Below are positions 7,544 through 16,234 of a stretch of 31,303 nucleotides of DNA, one piece after another. The notes beneath the pieces were generated by a model. It was given only the letters and a program-made list of their open reading frames with translations. It made no database searches and was not told where the DNA came from. The DNA is from JAICIG01 sp035532215. GTDB lineage: Bacteria > Planctomycetota > Planctomycetia > Pirellulales > JAICIG01. The stretch is from the NCBI GenBank assembly GCA_035532215.1, contig DATKRK010000210.1, positions 1 through 31,303 on the forward strand. The letters are read 5' to 3'. The position numbers and the translations under genes were made by a program. Numbering within the stretch: position 1 is the stretch's first letter; every line of letters starts with the position of its first letter.

Positions 7544-10500
7544 ATGGAACTAGGGACTCGGGGCCTGGACGAGCAGCAGGCTCTCCAGGAAATATTGGGC
7601 TACCTGAATTTCTCCTCCGGCGCCGCCGATTCCCGGTTCCAACGCAACGTCAACGCCTTATTCGCCTTATTCGAGGCTGATCCGCAGGCTCAGGACCACG
7701 CCTGGAGCCTGCTCGGCCAGCGACTGGCCGCCCGGCTGAAGACGTTGCGCGAGTCGGGACTGGCCGCCTTCGAGCACGCCGAGCAGGCCGAAGCCGTGTT
7801 GGGGCTGGTCTTCGAGCGGCTGCTGCCGGACTATCAGCAGCGCCACCGCGACCTGCTCTATCGCCAATCGGCCGCCGAGTTGTTCCGCCCGTTCTTCGTC
7901 GCTCGGGCCTGCGAGGCCGTGTTGGCCCAAGGCGCCCCGTGGGACGAGACCGAGCGGATTGTGTCCGGCGCCCTCGACCAGCTCGACGCCTTTATCGGCC
8001 ATCGCCCGGTGGCTGTGCTGCGCACGCCGCAGCGCATCGAACCTTACGCCGGCGAGTGGGTGCGACCGATTCCGCTGTATCTGAAAGGCGTGGGCGTCGG
8101 CGTCGGCCGGTATCACGACGTCATCGAGCAGGCCCTGGCCATTCTCGACGCCGCCGATCCGGACGTGCTCGAAGCCGCCTATTTCGATCCCGAACTGCTC
8201 GACGAACTGGCCCTCGATCCGCGGGCCTACGATTTCGATCATCCGGTCAACAAGCGGCCCAATTATCAATTCGGCCAATGGGATCCGCATCACATCGACG
8301 CGCAAGGCCGCTATCGCCGCTTCGTGCTCGAAGAAGTCTCGCTCGACGCGCTGGTCGAGCGCACGCTCGCGCCGTGCGATCTGCCGCCCGAAGAAGTGCT
8401 GTTCGAGGCCGGGGCCGTGCTCGCCGGCGTGATCCTGATGGCCTCGGGCATCAGCGGCCGCGGACCCGAGACGCACGATTCGGGCACGACGCTCGCGACG
8501 CTCGTGCAGCGGATCGCCGCCTTTCGCGACGCCTTCTACGTGCGGCTGCTTGGCAGCCTGCAAGGACCGCACGGCGAGCGGTTGCGAGCCGAAGCCGCGG
8601 CCTTGCGTCAGCCGTTCGGCGGCGCCCGGCAGCATCTGAACCAGCGGCTGGCCCGGCTGCGCGCGATCCAGTTGCAACACGTCCACTTGGCGCAGTTGTT
8701 CGCTCGCATGGGCTTCGCCGAGGCCAGCAGCCGGCAGGCGCACATCGTGCCCGTCGCATCGGCCCGGATGCTCTGCGAGATCAACGGCCGGCTGACGGCC
8801 GGGCGCCACGCGATCGATCGCGGCCAGCTCGCCGCGGCGGGCCGTTTGCTGCCCGAAATCAAAGATCTGCTCGACCGGGCCATCGATTGCGGCGCGCTGG
8901 TCGACCCCTGGAACATTCTGGGCTTTCAAGGACAGTTCAGTCTGTTTCCGGCAATGGAGAACAGCGTCCGCGATCATCGCGTCGACGTGCTGATTCAGTT
9001 GATCGTGCAGATCTTCGGGCTGCACTCGCGGCTGCAGGCCGAATCGGCTGCGCACGACAATCAGGAATTGGCCGACGCGGCCGCGGCCGGCTTGAAAAAA
9101 CTGGCCCGCTGGTGGGACCAGTTCGCCACGCTCGAAGTGGCGGGCGTGGTCCACGTCTCGGGACGCGAAGCGGTCGATTCGGCCGATCACGTGGCCGAAG
9201 CGCTGCGGGCGTGGCGCCAGGGAGGCGCGGCGTCGGGCGACATCGCCTTTTGGCGGCGGCACGTGGAACGCTTCAATTCGCCCAAGGCCTACGCCCTGGT
9301 GGTCGAGGCGCTGCTCGAACAGCGCGATTTCGTCGCCGCCCGCGCCTTGTTGGTCCAATGGCTGGGGCAGGCCGAGCAGGCGCCGCTGGCCGACGGCGAA
9401 TACTCGTTTCACGATCTGGCCGTGCGCTGGGTCTCCGCCTTGCGGGCGGCGGCCGAGCGGCCTGCGGAGGGCATGCCGGCGCCCGACGAGTGCTGGACGC
9501 TGATCGCCAAGTTCTTCGATTACCTGGAGGCCAACGCCGACGAATATTGGGAGGTTCCTCGCTGCGACCTGGCGCCGGGCGGCTCGCCGCAGGCGACGGC
9601 GGCGCCCGAGACGCACGAGGAAGGCGAAGTGGACGAAAACTTGTTCAGCGCGGCCTACGACGAGGTCACCTATCGCGACAGCACGAGCGACGGCCACGAG
9701 GCCGACATGCTCGAAGGCCAAGGGCCGGCCAGCGACTTCGAACTCGACTTCGAGGCCCAGCGGCTCGGCCGCCGGTTGGCGTTCCTGGCCACGGCGGCGC
9801 GGCTGTGGAAGATCGCCGCCGCCTTTCCGCGCCGCCTGGCCCCGCCCGGCCGCGATGAAACGCTGCACGGCTGGTTCGAGCGGGCCGTCGACAATCGCCA
9901 CGGGCTGTTCGAACTGCTGCGCAACGTGCACGGATTCCGCCTGCCCCAGTCTTGGGGCGCGCAAGATTCGCTGGTCGAATACGATCGCCGCCGGCTGGTC
10001 AAGGAGTCGCTGTTGGGCGACATCATCGACGCCTGCGTCGAAACCTCGTCGGCCGCGCGGTGGCTGCTGGCGGCCGGCGAGCAGTTGGACGGCGGCTGCG
10101 ACCTGGCCGAGTGGGAGCAACAGGCCATCGGCGTGCTGCGGGCCATGTTTCGCGGCGATGCGGCGACCGTGCGACTCTTGTTTCCCGAGTTGCGAAAAAT
10201 GCTCGAAGGCGAGCCGATCCTCTATATTCCGCTCGCGCGCCGCGGCGCGCCGGGGCAGATCGTCGGCGCGCGGACGATCCAGCAACTGATGTTGACTTTG
10301 CTGCGCGGCTTGCCGCGGCTGGGCCTGCTCGCCGAAACCTGCCAGGTGATCGCCGCGGCCCAGGCCATGGAACAGCACCGCCCGGCGCAGGAAGGCGCGG
10401 TGACCGAATTCGATCACTTGTTCGAAGTCGGCTACCGCGCCCTGGTGCGAGCGATCGTGGCCGCCGCCGGCGCCGAGCCTGCGCCGGAAACCTCCGGCGA

Positions 10501-11500
10501 CTCCGACTGCACGGCTTCCGGTCTGGCGCCCGACGCCGAGCTGATCGATTGCCTCAAGGCGCTGACCGAATCGCTGCTCAAACGCTGGCTCGACCATAGC
10601 CGTTCGTTGCGGTTGTCGGTGCTGGAAAAGGTTTCCGACAGCGACCGCTGGCAGTCGCTGGTGCAATTCATCGAACGCTACGGGCACGACCTGTTCACGC
10701 CGCGGTTTTCGAACGTCGGCAATTTGCGGGGCATCTTGCACCAGGGCGCGGCGGCCTGGCTCGAACAACTCGAACAAGACGACCAGGGCGAACCGGAACT
10801 GCGGCTGCTCAAGGAATTGGATCGCGAGATTCCTCGCGCCGCCGCGGCCGAGCAGTTGACGATCGTGATCGAGGCGATCGTCGAGAACTACGCCGAGTTC
10901 AAGGATTTCAACAGCACGACGACCCAGTCCGACCGCGGCGAGCTGATGTATGTGCTGCTCGATTTCCTGCGGCTCAAGGCCAGCTACGAGCGCGTGGTGT
11001 GGCACATCAAGCCGGTCGTGTTGACGCACGAGATCCTGGTTCGCCGCGGCCGCGCGGCCGCGGCCGAACTGTGGCGCCGCTCGGTGGCCGAGCGCACCAG
11101 CCAGGTGGCCGACTGGCACCTGAAGCGGCTGGCCGAACTAACGAAGCAATACGGCGTGCGGCTGCCGACGGTGGTCGATCGGCTGGGCGAGCGCTTCGTG
11201 CGCACGCTCGACATCGACCGCGTCAAAGCCCTGGTGCGCCCGGCGATCGAAGAGGCGCGCCGCGGCGGGCCGACGCCCTCGTTCGAACTGCTGGAGCAGG
11301 AACTCACTGAGTTCACCGATCATCCGGCTGGCTCGGGCTTGGACATCCCGGCATGGCTTTCTGCCTTGGAGCACGAGATCGAACTTGCCGGCCGCTGCCC
11401 CGGCTCGAGCGGTCCGATCGAAGAAAACCCCTCGCCCGTGCCCTGCACGCCGCTGTCCTGGGAAGAAGTGCAGCAGCAGATTCGCCCCGAAGAGCTGTAA
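7544..11500 (+). CDS. Very large planctomycete-type protein of unknown function (1318 aa)
   Basis: This is a single uninterrupted 1318-codon frame starting at ATG 7544. No convincing Shine-Dalgarno site precedes it. The protein has no signal peptide or membrane segment and appears largely alpha-helical, with many Ala/Leu/Arg/Glu heptad-like runs. Distinct landmarks are FDHPVNKRPNYQFGQWDPHH near residue 240 and GRYRRFVLEEVSL soon after; I associate these with conserved planctomycete hypothetical proteins, from memory and not from a search. An acidic linker (about residues 685-735) separates N- and C-terminal halves. I saw no Walker, nuclease, kinase or helicase motifs. It stands alone: a divergent propeller gene lies upstream and an amidase gene downstream after about 240 bp. 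It is probably a cytoplasmic structural or scaffold protein. Confidence 0.85.
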   Translation: MELGTRGLDEQQALQEILGYLNFSSGAADSRFQRNVNALFALFEADPQAQDHAWSLLGQRLAARLKTLRESGLAAFEHAEQAEAVLGLVFERLLPDYQQRHRDLLYRQSAAELFRPFFVARACEAVLAQGAPWDETERIVSGALDQLDAFIGHRPVAVLRTPQRIEPYAGEWVRPIPLYLKGVGVGVGRYHDVIEQALAILDAADPDVLEAAYFDPELLDELALDPRAYDFDHPVNKRPNYQFGQWDPHHIDAQGRYRRFVLEEVSLDALVERTLAPCDLPPEEVLFEAGAVLAGVILMASGISGRGPETHDSGTTLATLVQRIAAFRDAFYVRLLGSLQGPHGERLRAEAAALRQPFGGARQHLNQRLARLRAIQLQHVHLAQLFARMGFAEASSRQAHIVPVASARMLCEINGRLTAGRHAIDRGQLAAAGRLLPEIKDLLDRAIDCGALVDPWNILGFQGQFSLFPAMENSVRDHRVDVLIQLIVQIFGLHSRLQAESAAHDNQELADAAAAGLKKLARWWDQFATLEVAGVVHVSGREAVDSADHVAEALRAWRQGGAASGDIAFWRRHVERFNSPKAYALVVEALLEQRDFVAARALLVQWLGQAEQAPLADGEYSFHDLAVRWVSALRAAAERPAEGMPAPDECWTLIAKFFDYLEANADEYWEVPRCDLAPGGSPQATAAPETHEEGEVDENLFSAAYDEVTYRDSTSDGHEADMLEGQGPASDFELDFEAQRLGRRLAFLATAARLWKIAAAFPRRLAPPGRDETLHGWFERAVDNRHGLFELLRNVHGFRLPQSWGAQDSLVEYDRRRLVKESLLGDIIDACVETSSAARWLLAAGEQLDGGCDLAEWEQQAIGVLRAMFRGDAATVRLLFPELRKMLEGEPILYIPLARRGAPGQIVGARTIQQLMLTLLRGLPRLGLLAETCQVIAAAQAMEQHRPAQEGAVTEFDHLFEVGYRALVRAIVAAAGAEPAPETSGDSDCTASGLAPDAELIDCLKALTESLLKRWLDHSRSLRLSVLEKVSDSDRWQSLVQFIERYGHDLFTPRFSNVGNLRGILHQGAAAWLEQLEQDDQGEPELRLLKELDREIPRAAAAEQLTIVIEAIVENYAEFKDFNSTTTQSDRGELMYVLLDFLRLKASYERVVWHIKPVVLTHEILVRRGRAAAAELWRRSVAERTSQVADWHLKRLAELTKQYGVRLPTVVDRLGERFVRTLDIDRVKALVRPAIEEARRGGPTPSFELLEQELTEFTDHPAGSGLDIPAWLSALEHEIELAGRCPGSSGPIEENPSPVPCTPLSWEEVQQQIRPEEL

Positions 11501-11649
11501 CGCTCGCGGTGGAAGTTTATGGGTTCTGAATGAATCTCAGCCTCCGCCTCCGCGTGAGAGCTTCGAACGCAATGCTCGTCTTCCGCCAGCCGACTGCATT
11601 GCCTCGACGATCTAACCGAGCCGTTCGCTGACCATGCCAATTCCTGCCG

Positions 11650-11679
11650 TTGACAGGGCCGGCCGGCTTGGATTAGAGT
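11650..11679 (+). promoter_or_regulatory. Candidate sigma70-type promoter for the amidase/hydrolase pair
   Basis: A perfect -35 TTGACA (11650-11655) is followed after 18 bp by TAGAGT (11674-11679), which matches TATAAT at four of six positions. It lies about 60 bp upstream of the amidase start. The rest of 11501-11742 shows no other feature. Confidence 0.4.
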
Positions 11680-11742
11680 CCGCCGCTGATTCGAACCGGA
11701 CCCGTCTGTCGGAGGCTGTCGCCTGGGCCTCGTGAGGTGGAT

Positions 11743-12465
11743 GTGATCGAGCCAAGGCGAGCGACCGGCCGAATTTCGTATGCGAGATTCGCATTGCTAA
11801 CTATCGGCGCCTTCAACGGTTGTCGCTGGGATCAAGCGACCGCGCCGCCGCCCGAGTGGAGCAGCGCCGCGACGCTGACCGCCGTACCGCCATCGGAAAA
11901 GCCGACTGCAGAATCCCAAAACCGCCAGGCTTCCCAATCGTCAAATTCATTCCGTCTTGCCTCGTTGCCCGGCGTGATCGAGCCGGTAGTCGAATCGAGG
12001 GCCTGGAAGTATATTGTGCTGCATCACTCGGCGACCGTCTCGGGCAGCGTCGAGAGCATCGATGCGGCGCATCGCGAGCGCAAGGACGCCTCGGGAAAGC
12101 CCTGGCTGGGGATCGGCTATCACTTTGTGATCGGCAACGGACAAGGAATGGCCGACGGGCTGGTGGAACCGACGTTCCGCTGGCGCGAGCAGCTCCAAGG
12201 AGCGCATGCCGGCAGTCGTCTCTACAACGAGGAAGGAATCGGGATTTGCGTCATCGGCGACTTCAGCGAATCGGCGCCGACGCCGCGGCAAATTGCCGCG
12301 GCGCGGCAGTTGATTTCGCAATTGAGCCAGCGTTACCAGATTGGCGCCGATCGCGTGCTCAAGCATAGCGATCTCCAAGCCTCGCAGTGTCCTGGCGACC
12401 GCTTCCCCTGGGAAGCCGTCGTGCCGGGCGATTCTCTGACCCTGAAGGAACTCGAACGCCCATGA
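11743..12465 (+). CDS. N-acetylmuramoyl-L-alanine amidase-like (Amidase_2/PGRP fold) protein
   Basis: The protein is about 240 residues, starting at GTG 11743 after GAGG; GTG at 11737 is an alternative. The N-terminus is a short hydrophobic segment (FALLTIGAFNGC) that could be a lipoprotein or signal anchor. A Pro/Ser/Thr-rich linker follows to about residue 75. The catalytic domain shows the zinc-ligand His in YIVLHHSA, then GIGYHFVIGNG, GIGICVIGDF, and KHSDLQASQCPGDRFPW, which supplies the second His and the Cys ligand of the HxC-type site. This is the T7-lysozyme/PGRP fold that cleaves the lactyl-Ala bond of peptidoglycan stem peptides. Its stop overlaps the next gene's start (ATGA), indicating translational coupling with the hydrolase. 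It probably acts on the wall; the exact substrate is inferred. Confidence 0.87.
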   Translation: MIEPRRATGRISYARFALLTIGAFNGCRWDQATAPPPEWSSAATLTAVPPSEKPTAESQNRQASQSSNSFRLASLPGVIEPVVESRAWKYIVLHHSATVSGSVESIDAAHRERKDASGKPWLGIGYHFVIGNGQGMADGLVEPTFRWREQLQGAHAGSRLYNEEGIGICVIGDFSESAPTPRQIAAARQLISQLSQRYQIGADRVLKHSDLQASQCPGDRFPWEAVVPGDSLTLKELERP

Positions 12466-13211
12466 ATCGCATCCAGTCGTTATCGGCCGCCCTGGGAGAC
12501 GTCTCATTTCGCGACCCCGCCGCCGGGGCGAAGGTCGGCGCCGCGCAATACGCCGTCGCTCGCGACGAGACGCCGCTGGCGCTGTTCGCGCCGCTGCACT
12601 ACGAGCGCAACTACGCCTATCCGCTCGTGGTTTGGCTGCACGGACCGCACGACGACGAGAACCAACTCAAGCGAATCATGCCGTTGGTCAGCATGCGCAA
12701 CTATGCGGCCGTGGCGGTGCGCGGCACGCGCCGCGCCGACCGCGCGGCGGGCAAGGCCGGCTATCGCTGGTCGCAGCAGCACGCCGATCAGATACTGGCC
12801 GAGCAGCGCGTGTTCGACGCGATCGACGCCGCGCGGCGACGGTTCCACGTTTCGCCGCGGCGAATCTTCATTGCCGGCTTCGACTGCGGCGGCACGATGG
12901 CCTTCCGCCTGGCGATGGATCATCCGCGGCGTTTCGCCGGCGTGCTCTCGTTGTGCGGCGCCTTCCCCGCCGGCCGCGGCGCGCTGCGTTCGCTGGCCGA
13001 AGCCCGGCGCGTGCCGATCTTCCTGGCCTGCGGCCGCGACAGCGCGCAATATCCGAGCGACGCCGTCTGCGAGCATCTCAAACTGTTTCACAGCGCCGGC
13101 TTGCACGTCGCGCTGAGGCAGTATCCATGCGGCCACGAATTGACCCCCGCGATGCTCGCCGACGTCGACCGCTGGATCATGGAGCAAATCACCGCTCCCG
13201 CGGCGACGTAA
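12462..13211 (+). CDS. Alpha/beta hydrolase with Asp in the nucleophile elbow
   Basis: The 249-residue protein overlaps the amidase stop by four bases (ATGA). It has the phospholipase/carboxylesterase or dienelactone-hydrolase layout: PLVVWLHGPHDDE (oxyanion region), RIFIAGFDCGGTMAF (nucleophile elbow, residues 135-148), FLACGRDSAQYP (candidate acid D193) and YPCGHEL (candidate H225). Where the family has GFSQGG, this protein has GFDCGG, so the usual Ser is Asp141 and is followed by Cys142. Asp nucleophiles are known in haloalkane dehalogenases and epoxide hydrolases, and Cys in dienelactone hydrolase one position earlier. The enzyme may use Asp141, or may be catalytically inactive. There is no signal peptide, so it acts in the cytoplasm. 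Coupling to the amidase suggests a shared but unknown pathway. Confidence 0.85.
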   Translation: MNRIQSLSAALGDVSFRDPAAGAKVGAAQYAVARDETPLALFAPLHYERNYAYPLVVWLHGPHDDENQLKRIMPLVSMRNYAAVAVRGTRRADRAAGKAGYRWSQQHADQILAEQRVFDAIDAARRRFHVSPRRIFIAGFDCGGTMAFRLAMDHPRRFAGVLSLCGAFPAGRGALRSLAEARRVPIFLACGRDSAQYPSDAVCEHLKLFHSAGLHVALRQYPCGHELTPAMLADVDRWIMEQITAPAAT

Positions 13212-13285
13212 AGCATCGAGGATTAAACGGCCTCCTCGTGCAAAACGCGGGCGATGGTCCCTGAAAGAGCCGGAGGCGCGCGCAG

Positions 13286-13352
13286 GCGAGCCGGAGGCGT
13301 TAGCCTCCGGGTCCAACCGCAACACACCCGGAGGCTTACGCCTCCGGCTCGC
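13286..13352. repeat. Nested palindromic repeat (CCGGAGGC family)
   Basis: Two 27-bp arms (13286-13312 and 13326-13352) are inverted copies with one mismatch. Each arm is itself a palindrome, CCGGAGGC..GCCTCCGG. The same unit recurs once at 22139-22166. It sits between the converging hydrolase gene (+) and secreted-protein gene (-), where it could also stop transcription in both directions. Confidence 0.7.
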
Positions 13353-13373
13353 CGATTTCTCTGCGCTCCGCGT

Positions 13374-14552
13374 CTACGGGGCGAAGACGTAAACCAAACC
13401 CAGCGTGATGCCGGCTTGCGACAGCACGCCTCGCGCGCTGATCGGCACCGGGCCGACCGTGTAAGGTGCGCAACTGCCGGGTCGGTAATGACCGAGCGGA
13501 TACACGCATTCCCAAGGCGGCTCGAGGCCCATCTTGTAGGGGAGCATGATCACGCTGGCGAAGAAATGGCCCGTCGAAACCACTGGCTGCAAGAACGGCC
13601 CAAACGTGTGGCCGTAGCGTTCGACGCCTGGCTGCTCGAAGTACAGCGGCTTGTGGCACAAGGCCGAGGCCCTCCAGGTAAATTCGGTCCGAGCGAAACT
13701 GCGCGGCTGGAACGGCTCTTCGCCGAGCGAACATTCCTGCGGAAACAAACCCGGCTCGGCCGCGATCTTGTTGGTGATATCGCCGATCGGCTTCAGGTCT
13801 CGCGGGGTCGGGCACCTTTCCGCCTGAATCGGCGGGTTCTGCGCGAATTCGTCTTCGCCGGGCAACTGCGCGTCGGCGCCGTCGCGCCCGCCGCCGAGCA
13901 GCGGCAATTCGTCCTGAGGCGCCTCATCGGGCGGCATTTGCTTGGGCGCAGCGTCGTCGTCGGGCGCCCTCTCGGCGGGCACGCGGCCGAACGCGTCCAG
14001 GTCCGCCGGCGGCGGCGCCTGCTCGTCCGTATCGATGGCCTGCAACTCGGCGGCTCGCACGACCGGAAACAACTTCAGTTCCGAACGCTTCGACGGCTTC
14101 GGCTTGCGATCTTCGAAGGGATCGTCGAACGGATCGACGGCCGGCTCTTCGGCCGTGGTCAACACGATCGCGGGCGATGCGTCGGCGGAGTCGACCGACT
14201 GCGAAACCTTGGCTTCGGCGACCGGCTTGCCCGTCGCGGAACGCAGTTCGAGGCCGCCCAGCGGCGCGGCTTCGCCCGCGGGCGCCAGCGGGCGCGGCTG
14301 GGCTGCGCGAGCGGAACGCGTGAGTTTGGGAGACAGCCATTTGAGTTGGCTCGGATTTGCCGCCGAATCGGCCGGGTCGCTGGCGCCGCTTTCGATCGCC
14401 CCCGCCCAGAGATCGCCGCCGGCGAGCGCCGCGCTCAAGCCGAAGGCCAGCCAGCAGGCCGCGCGCTGCAGGCCGCGCGAGCGTTCAAACGGAATCGCCC
14501 GAGCCGTGCTCGGTGCTGTAGTTGGGCGCTTCCTGCGTAATGGCAATATCAT
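13374..14552 (-). CDS. Secreted planctomycete protein with conserved Cys/Tyr-rich C-terminus
   Basis: From ATG 14552 (GGGAGAG about 8-10 bases upstream) the protein is 392 residues. A basic N-terminus is followed by a hydrophobic stretch (AACWLAFGLSAALAGGDLWA) consistent with a signal peptide. Residues 50-235 are disordered, rich in Pro, Ala, Asp and Glu. The last roughly 130 residues carry the conserved block: RASALCHKPLYFEQPGVERYGH, QPVVSTGHFFASVIMLPYKMG, PPWECVYPLGHYRPGSCAPY and PVPISARG, ending in a hydrophobic GITLGLVYVFAP. I know this block from planctomycete hypothetical proteins; it has three conserved Cys and no known activity. The start overlaps the 3' end of guaB by 68 bp in another frame, so translation may be coupled to guaB. 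Other starts inside the frame are lacking. Confidence 0.8.
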   Translation of the reverse strand: MILPLRRKRPTTAPSTARAIPFERSRGLQRAACWLAFGLSAALAGGDLWAGAIESGASDPADSAANPSQLKWLSPKLTRSARAAQPRPLAPAGEAAPLGGLELRSATGKPVAEAKVSQSVDSADASPAIVLTTAEEPAVDPFDDPFEDRKPKPSKRSELKLFPVVRAAELQAIDTDEQAPPPADLDAFGRVPAERAPDDDAAPKQMPPDEAPQDELPLLGGGRDGADAQLPGEDEFAQNPPIQAERCPTPRDLKPIGDITNKIAAEPGLFPQECSLGEEPFQPRSFARTEFTWRASALCHKPLYFEQPGVERYGHTFGPFLQPVVSTGHFFASVIMLPYKMGLEPPWECVYPLGHYRPGSCAPYTVGPVPISARGVLSQAGITLGLVYVFAP

Positions 14553-15966
14553 GGGGGTGACTCTCCCGCACGCTGGCCGGTGAAACCTGAATGAATCTCG
14601 AATCCTTCCGCAATTCATCGATATTGCGGGCGCCGCAATATCCCATCCCCGCTCGCAAGCCGCCCACGAGTTGATACACGTAGGCGCCCAACGGCCCGCG
14701 GAACGGCACGCGTCCCTCGACCCCTTCGGGCACCAGCTTGTTCGATCCTCGTTCGCCGGCCTTCTGCCGATAGCGCTCGCTCGATCCCTTGACCATCGCG
14801 CCCATCGAACCCATGCCGCGATAGATTTTGTACGTTCTTCCTTGATACAGGATTTGCTCGCCGGGGCTTTCCAGCAAGCCGGCGAACAGCCCGCCGACCA
14901 TCACGCACGAGGCGCCGGCGGCGATCGCCTTGGTCAGATCTCCCGAATAGCGGATGCCGCCGTCGGCGATGACCGGCGTGCCGCTGTCTTGGGCCGCTTT
15001 CGCGGCGTTGTAAATGGCCGTGATTTGCGGAACGCCGACTCCCGAGATCACCCGCGTGGTGCAGATCGATCCCGGCCCAATCCCCACCTTCACGGCGTCG
15101 GCGCCGGCGGCGATCAGATCTTGGCATCCCTGTCGGGTGGCCACGTTGCCGGCCACCACGTCAATGTCGAATCGTTGCTTGATGGTTCGCACGGTCTCGA
15201 GCACGTTGGCCGAATGGCCATGCGCGCTGTCGACCACCAGCACGTCGACGCCTTTGGCGATCAGACTTTCGACGCGTTCGTATTCCTGCACTCCGACGGC
15301 CGCCCCGACCCGCAGCCTGCCTTGCCTATCTTTGCAAGATTGCGGAAACCGCCGCATCTTGTCGATGTCTTTGATCGTAATCAGTCCGGTCAGTTTGTTA
15401 TTTTCGTCAACCAGCAAAAGTTTCTCGACCTTATTTGCCATCAAGATCTTTTCAGCTTCTTCAAGCGTCACCGCCCCCGTAGCCGTTACCAGGTGCTCGC
15501 GGGTCATGACTTCGGCGATCGGCAAATCGCTGCGTTCGAGAAACCGCAGATCGCGGCGCGTGAGAATGCCCGCCAGCTTGCCGCCCGAGGTGGTGATCGG
15601 CAGCCCTGAAACATTGTGCTGGGCCATGATCTCGCGGGCCCGGGCGACGGTGGCCTGGGGCGAGAGCGTGACCGGGTCGTAGATGATGCCGTTGGCGCTG
15701 CGTTTGACCTTGTCGACCTCGTCGGTCTGGGCTTCGATCGACATATTCTTATGGATCACGCCCAGCCCCCCTTCCTGGGCCAGGGCGATGGCCATTTCGC
15801 CCTCGGTGACGGTATCCATCGGCGAGCTGAGAAGCGGAATATTGAGCCGGATGCGGCGGGTCAACTGCGTGGTGACATCGCATTCGGCCGGCACGACTTC
15901 GCTATAGCGAGGTTCCAGCAGCACGTCGTCGAACGTGATGCCTAGATAGCTGAGTTTGTCGTCCAT
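14485..15966 (-). CDS. guaB: Inosine-5'-monophosphate dehydrogenase GuaB
   Basis: The 493-residue enzyme oxidises IMP to XMP with NAD, the committed step of GMP synthesis. The ATG at 15966 is preceded by GGGAGA at good spacing; an upstream in-frame start at 15990 is less likely. Features in order: TFDDVLLEP, SSPMDTVTE, GLGVIHKNMS; a pair of CBS domains at about residues 93-205; DSAHGHS and GNVAT; the catalytic loop GIGPGSICTTR with Cys302; ADGGIRYSGD; RGMGSMGAM; the flap region; and C-terminal ESHPHDIAITQEAPNYS. The tail beyond the usual end is about nine residues longer. It is functionally linked to purH (which makes IMP), although purH lies 9 kb away. Assignment is secure. Confidence 0.97.
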   Translation of the reverse strand: MDDKLSYLGITFDDVLLEPRYSEVVPAECDVTTQLTRRIRLNIPLLSSPMDTVTEGEMAIALAQEGGLGVIHKNMSIEAQTDEVDKVKRSANGIIYDPVTLSPQATVARAREIMAQHNVSGLPITTSGGKLAGILTRRDLRFLERSDLPIAEVMTREHLVTATGAVTLEEAEKILMANKVEKLLLVDENNKLTGLITIKDIDKMRRFPQSCKDRQGRLRVGAAVGVQEYERVESLIAKGVDVLVVDSAHGHSANVLETVRTIKQRFDIDVVAGNVATRQGCQDLIAAGADAVKVGIGPGSICTTRVISGVGVPQITAIYNAAKAAQDSGTPVIADGGIRYSGDLTKAIAAGASCVMVGGLFAGLLESPGEQILYQGRTYKIYRGMGSMGAMVKGSSERYRQKAGERGSNKLVPEGVEGRVPFRGPLGAYVYQLVGGLRAGMGYCGARNIDELRKDSRFIQVSPASVRESHPHDIAITQEAPNYSTEHGSGDSV

Positions 15967-16061
15967 CGCTCGTCTCCCAGGGCGCGGCAAAAGAGAAACC
16001 CATATTATGGCGCTGGGCGGCGAAATTGGCTAGGAGCGTGGACCTTGAAGTCACGGTTCAG

Positions 16062-16117
16062 AAAGTCGCTTTTCGCTCCGCGAAAAGATGTCTTTTCGCG
16101 GAGCGAAAAGCGACTTT
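16062..16117. repeat. Perfect 27-bp inverted repeat, two-base loop
   Basis: Arms 16062-16088 and 16091-16117 are exact complements around a two-base centre. Each arm also contains the smaller palindrome TTTTCGC..GCGAAAA. Located between the guaB start and the small ORF at 16332, it could form a cruciform or a strong RNA hairpin. No T-tract follows, so a simple terminator is less likely. Confidence 0.75.
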
Positions 16118-16206
16118 GGTTGCGGCTTCGCTGCGCTGGGGCGTTCCGGGGATCTGTCCGCAAAAACTTGGCTATTTTCCGATGTTTTTCGGTCGGCAGA
16201 ATTTGC

Positions 16207-16234
16207 TTGCACTGCGATCGGCGATCTGTAAGCT
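16207..16234 (+). promoter_or_regulatory. Candidate promoter upstream of the small ORF
   Basis: TTGCAC (16207-16212) and TAAGCT (16229-16234) are spaced by 16 bp. It points toward the small ORF at 16332, leaving a leader of about 90 nt. It is a weak consensus match in a stretch that is otherwise without features from 16118 to 16331. Confidence 0.3.

Noticed and set aside
7667..11119. A very long open frame (about 1150 codons) antisense to the 1318-residue gene
   Set aside because: It is a by-product of high GC3 in the real gene; it lacks domains, has Arg/Gln/Pro/His-biased composition and no ribosome-binding site.
7544..11500. A defence or toxin system built around the 1318-residue protein
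   Set aside because: No nuclease, NTPase, TIR or other effector motif is visible, and neighbours are housekeeping or envelope genes.
13254..14540. Long plus-strand frame opposite the secreted protein
   Set aside because: It begins inside a palindromic repeat, is Arg/Gly-rich, and is opposite a gene with a clear signal peptide and conserved block.
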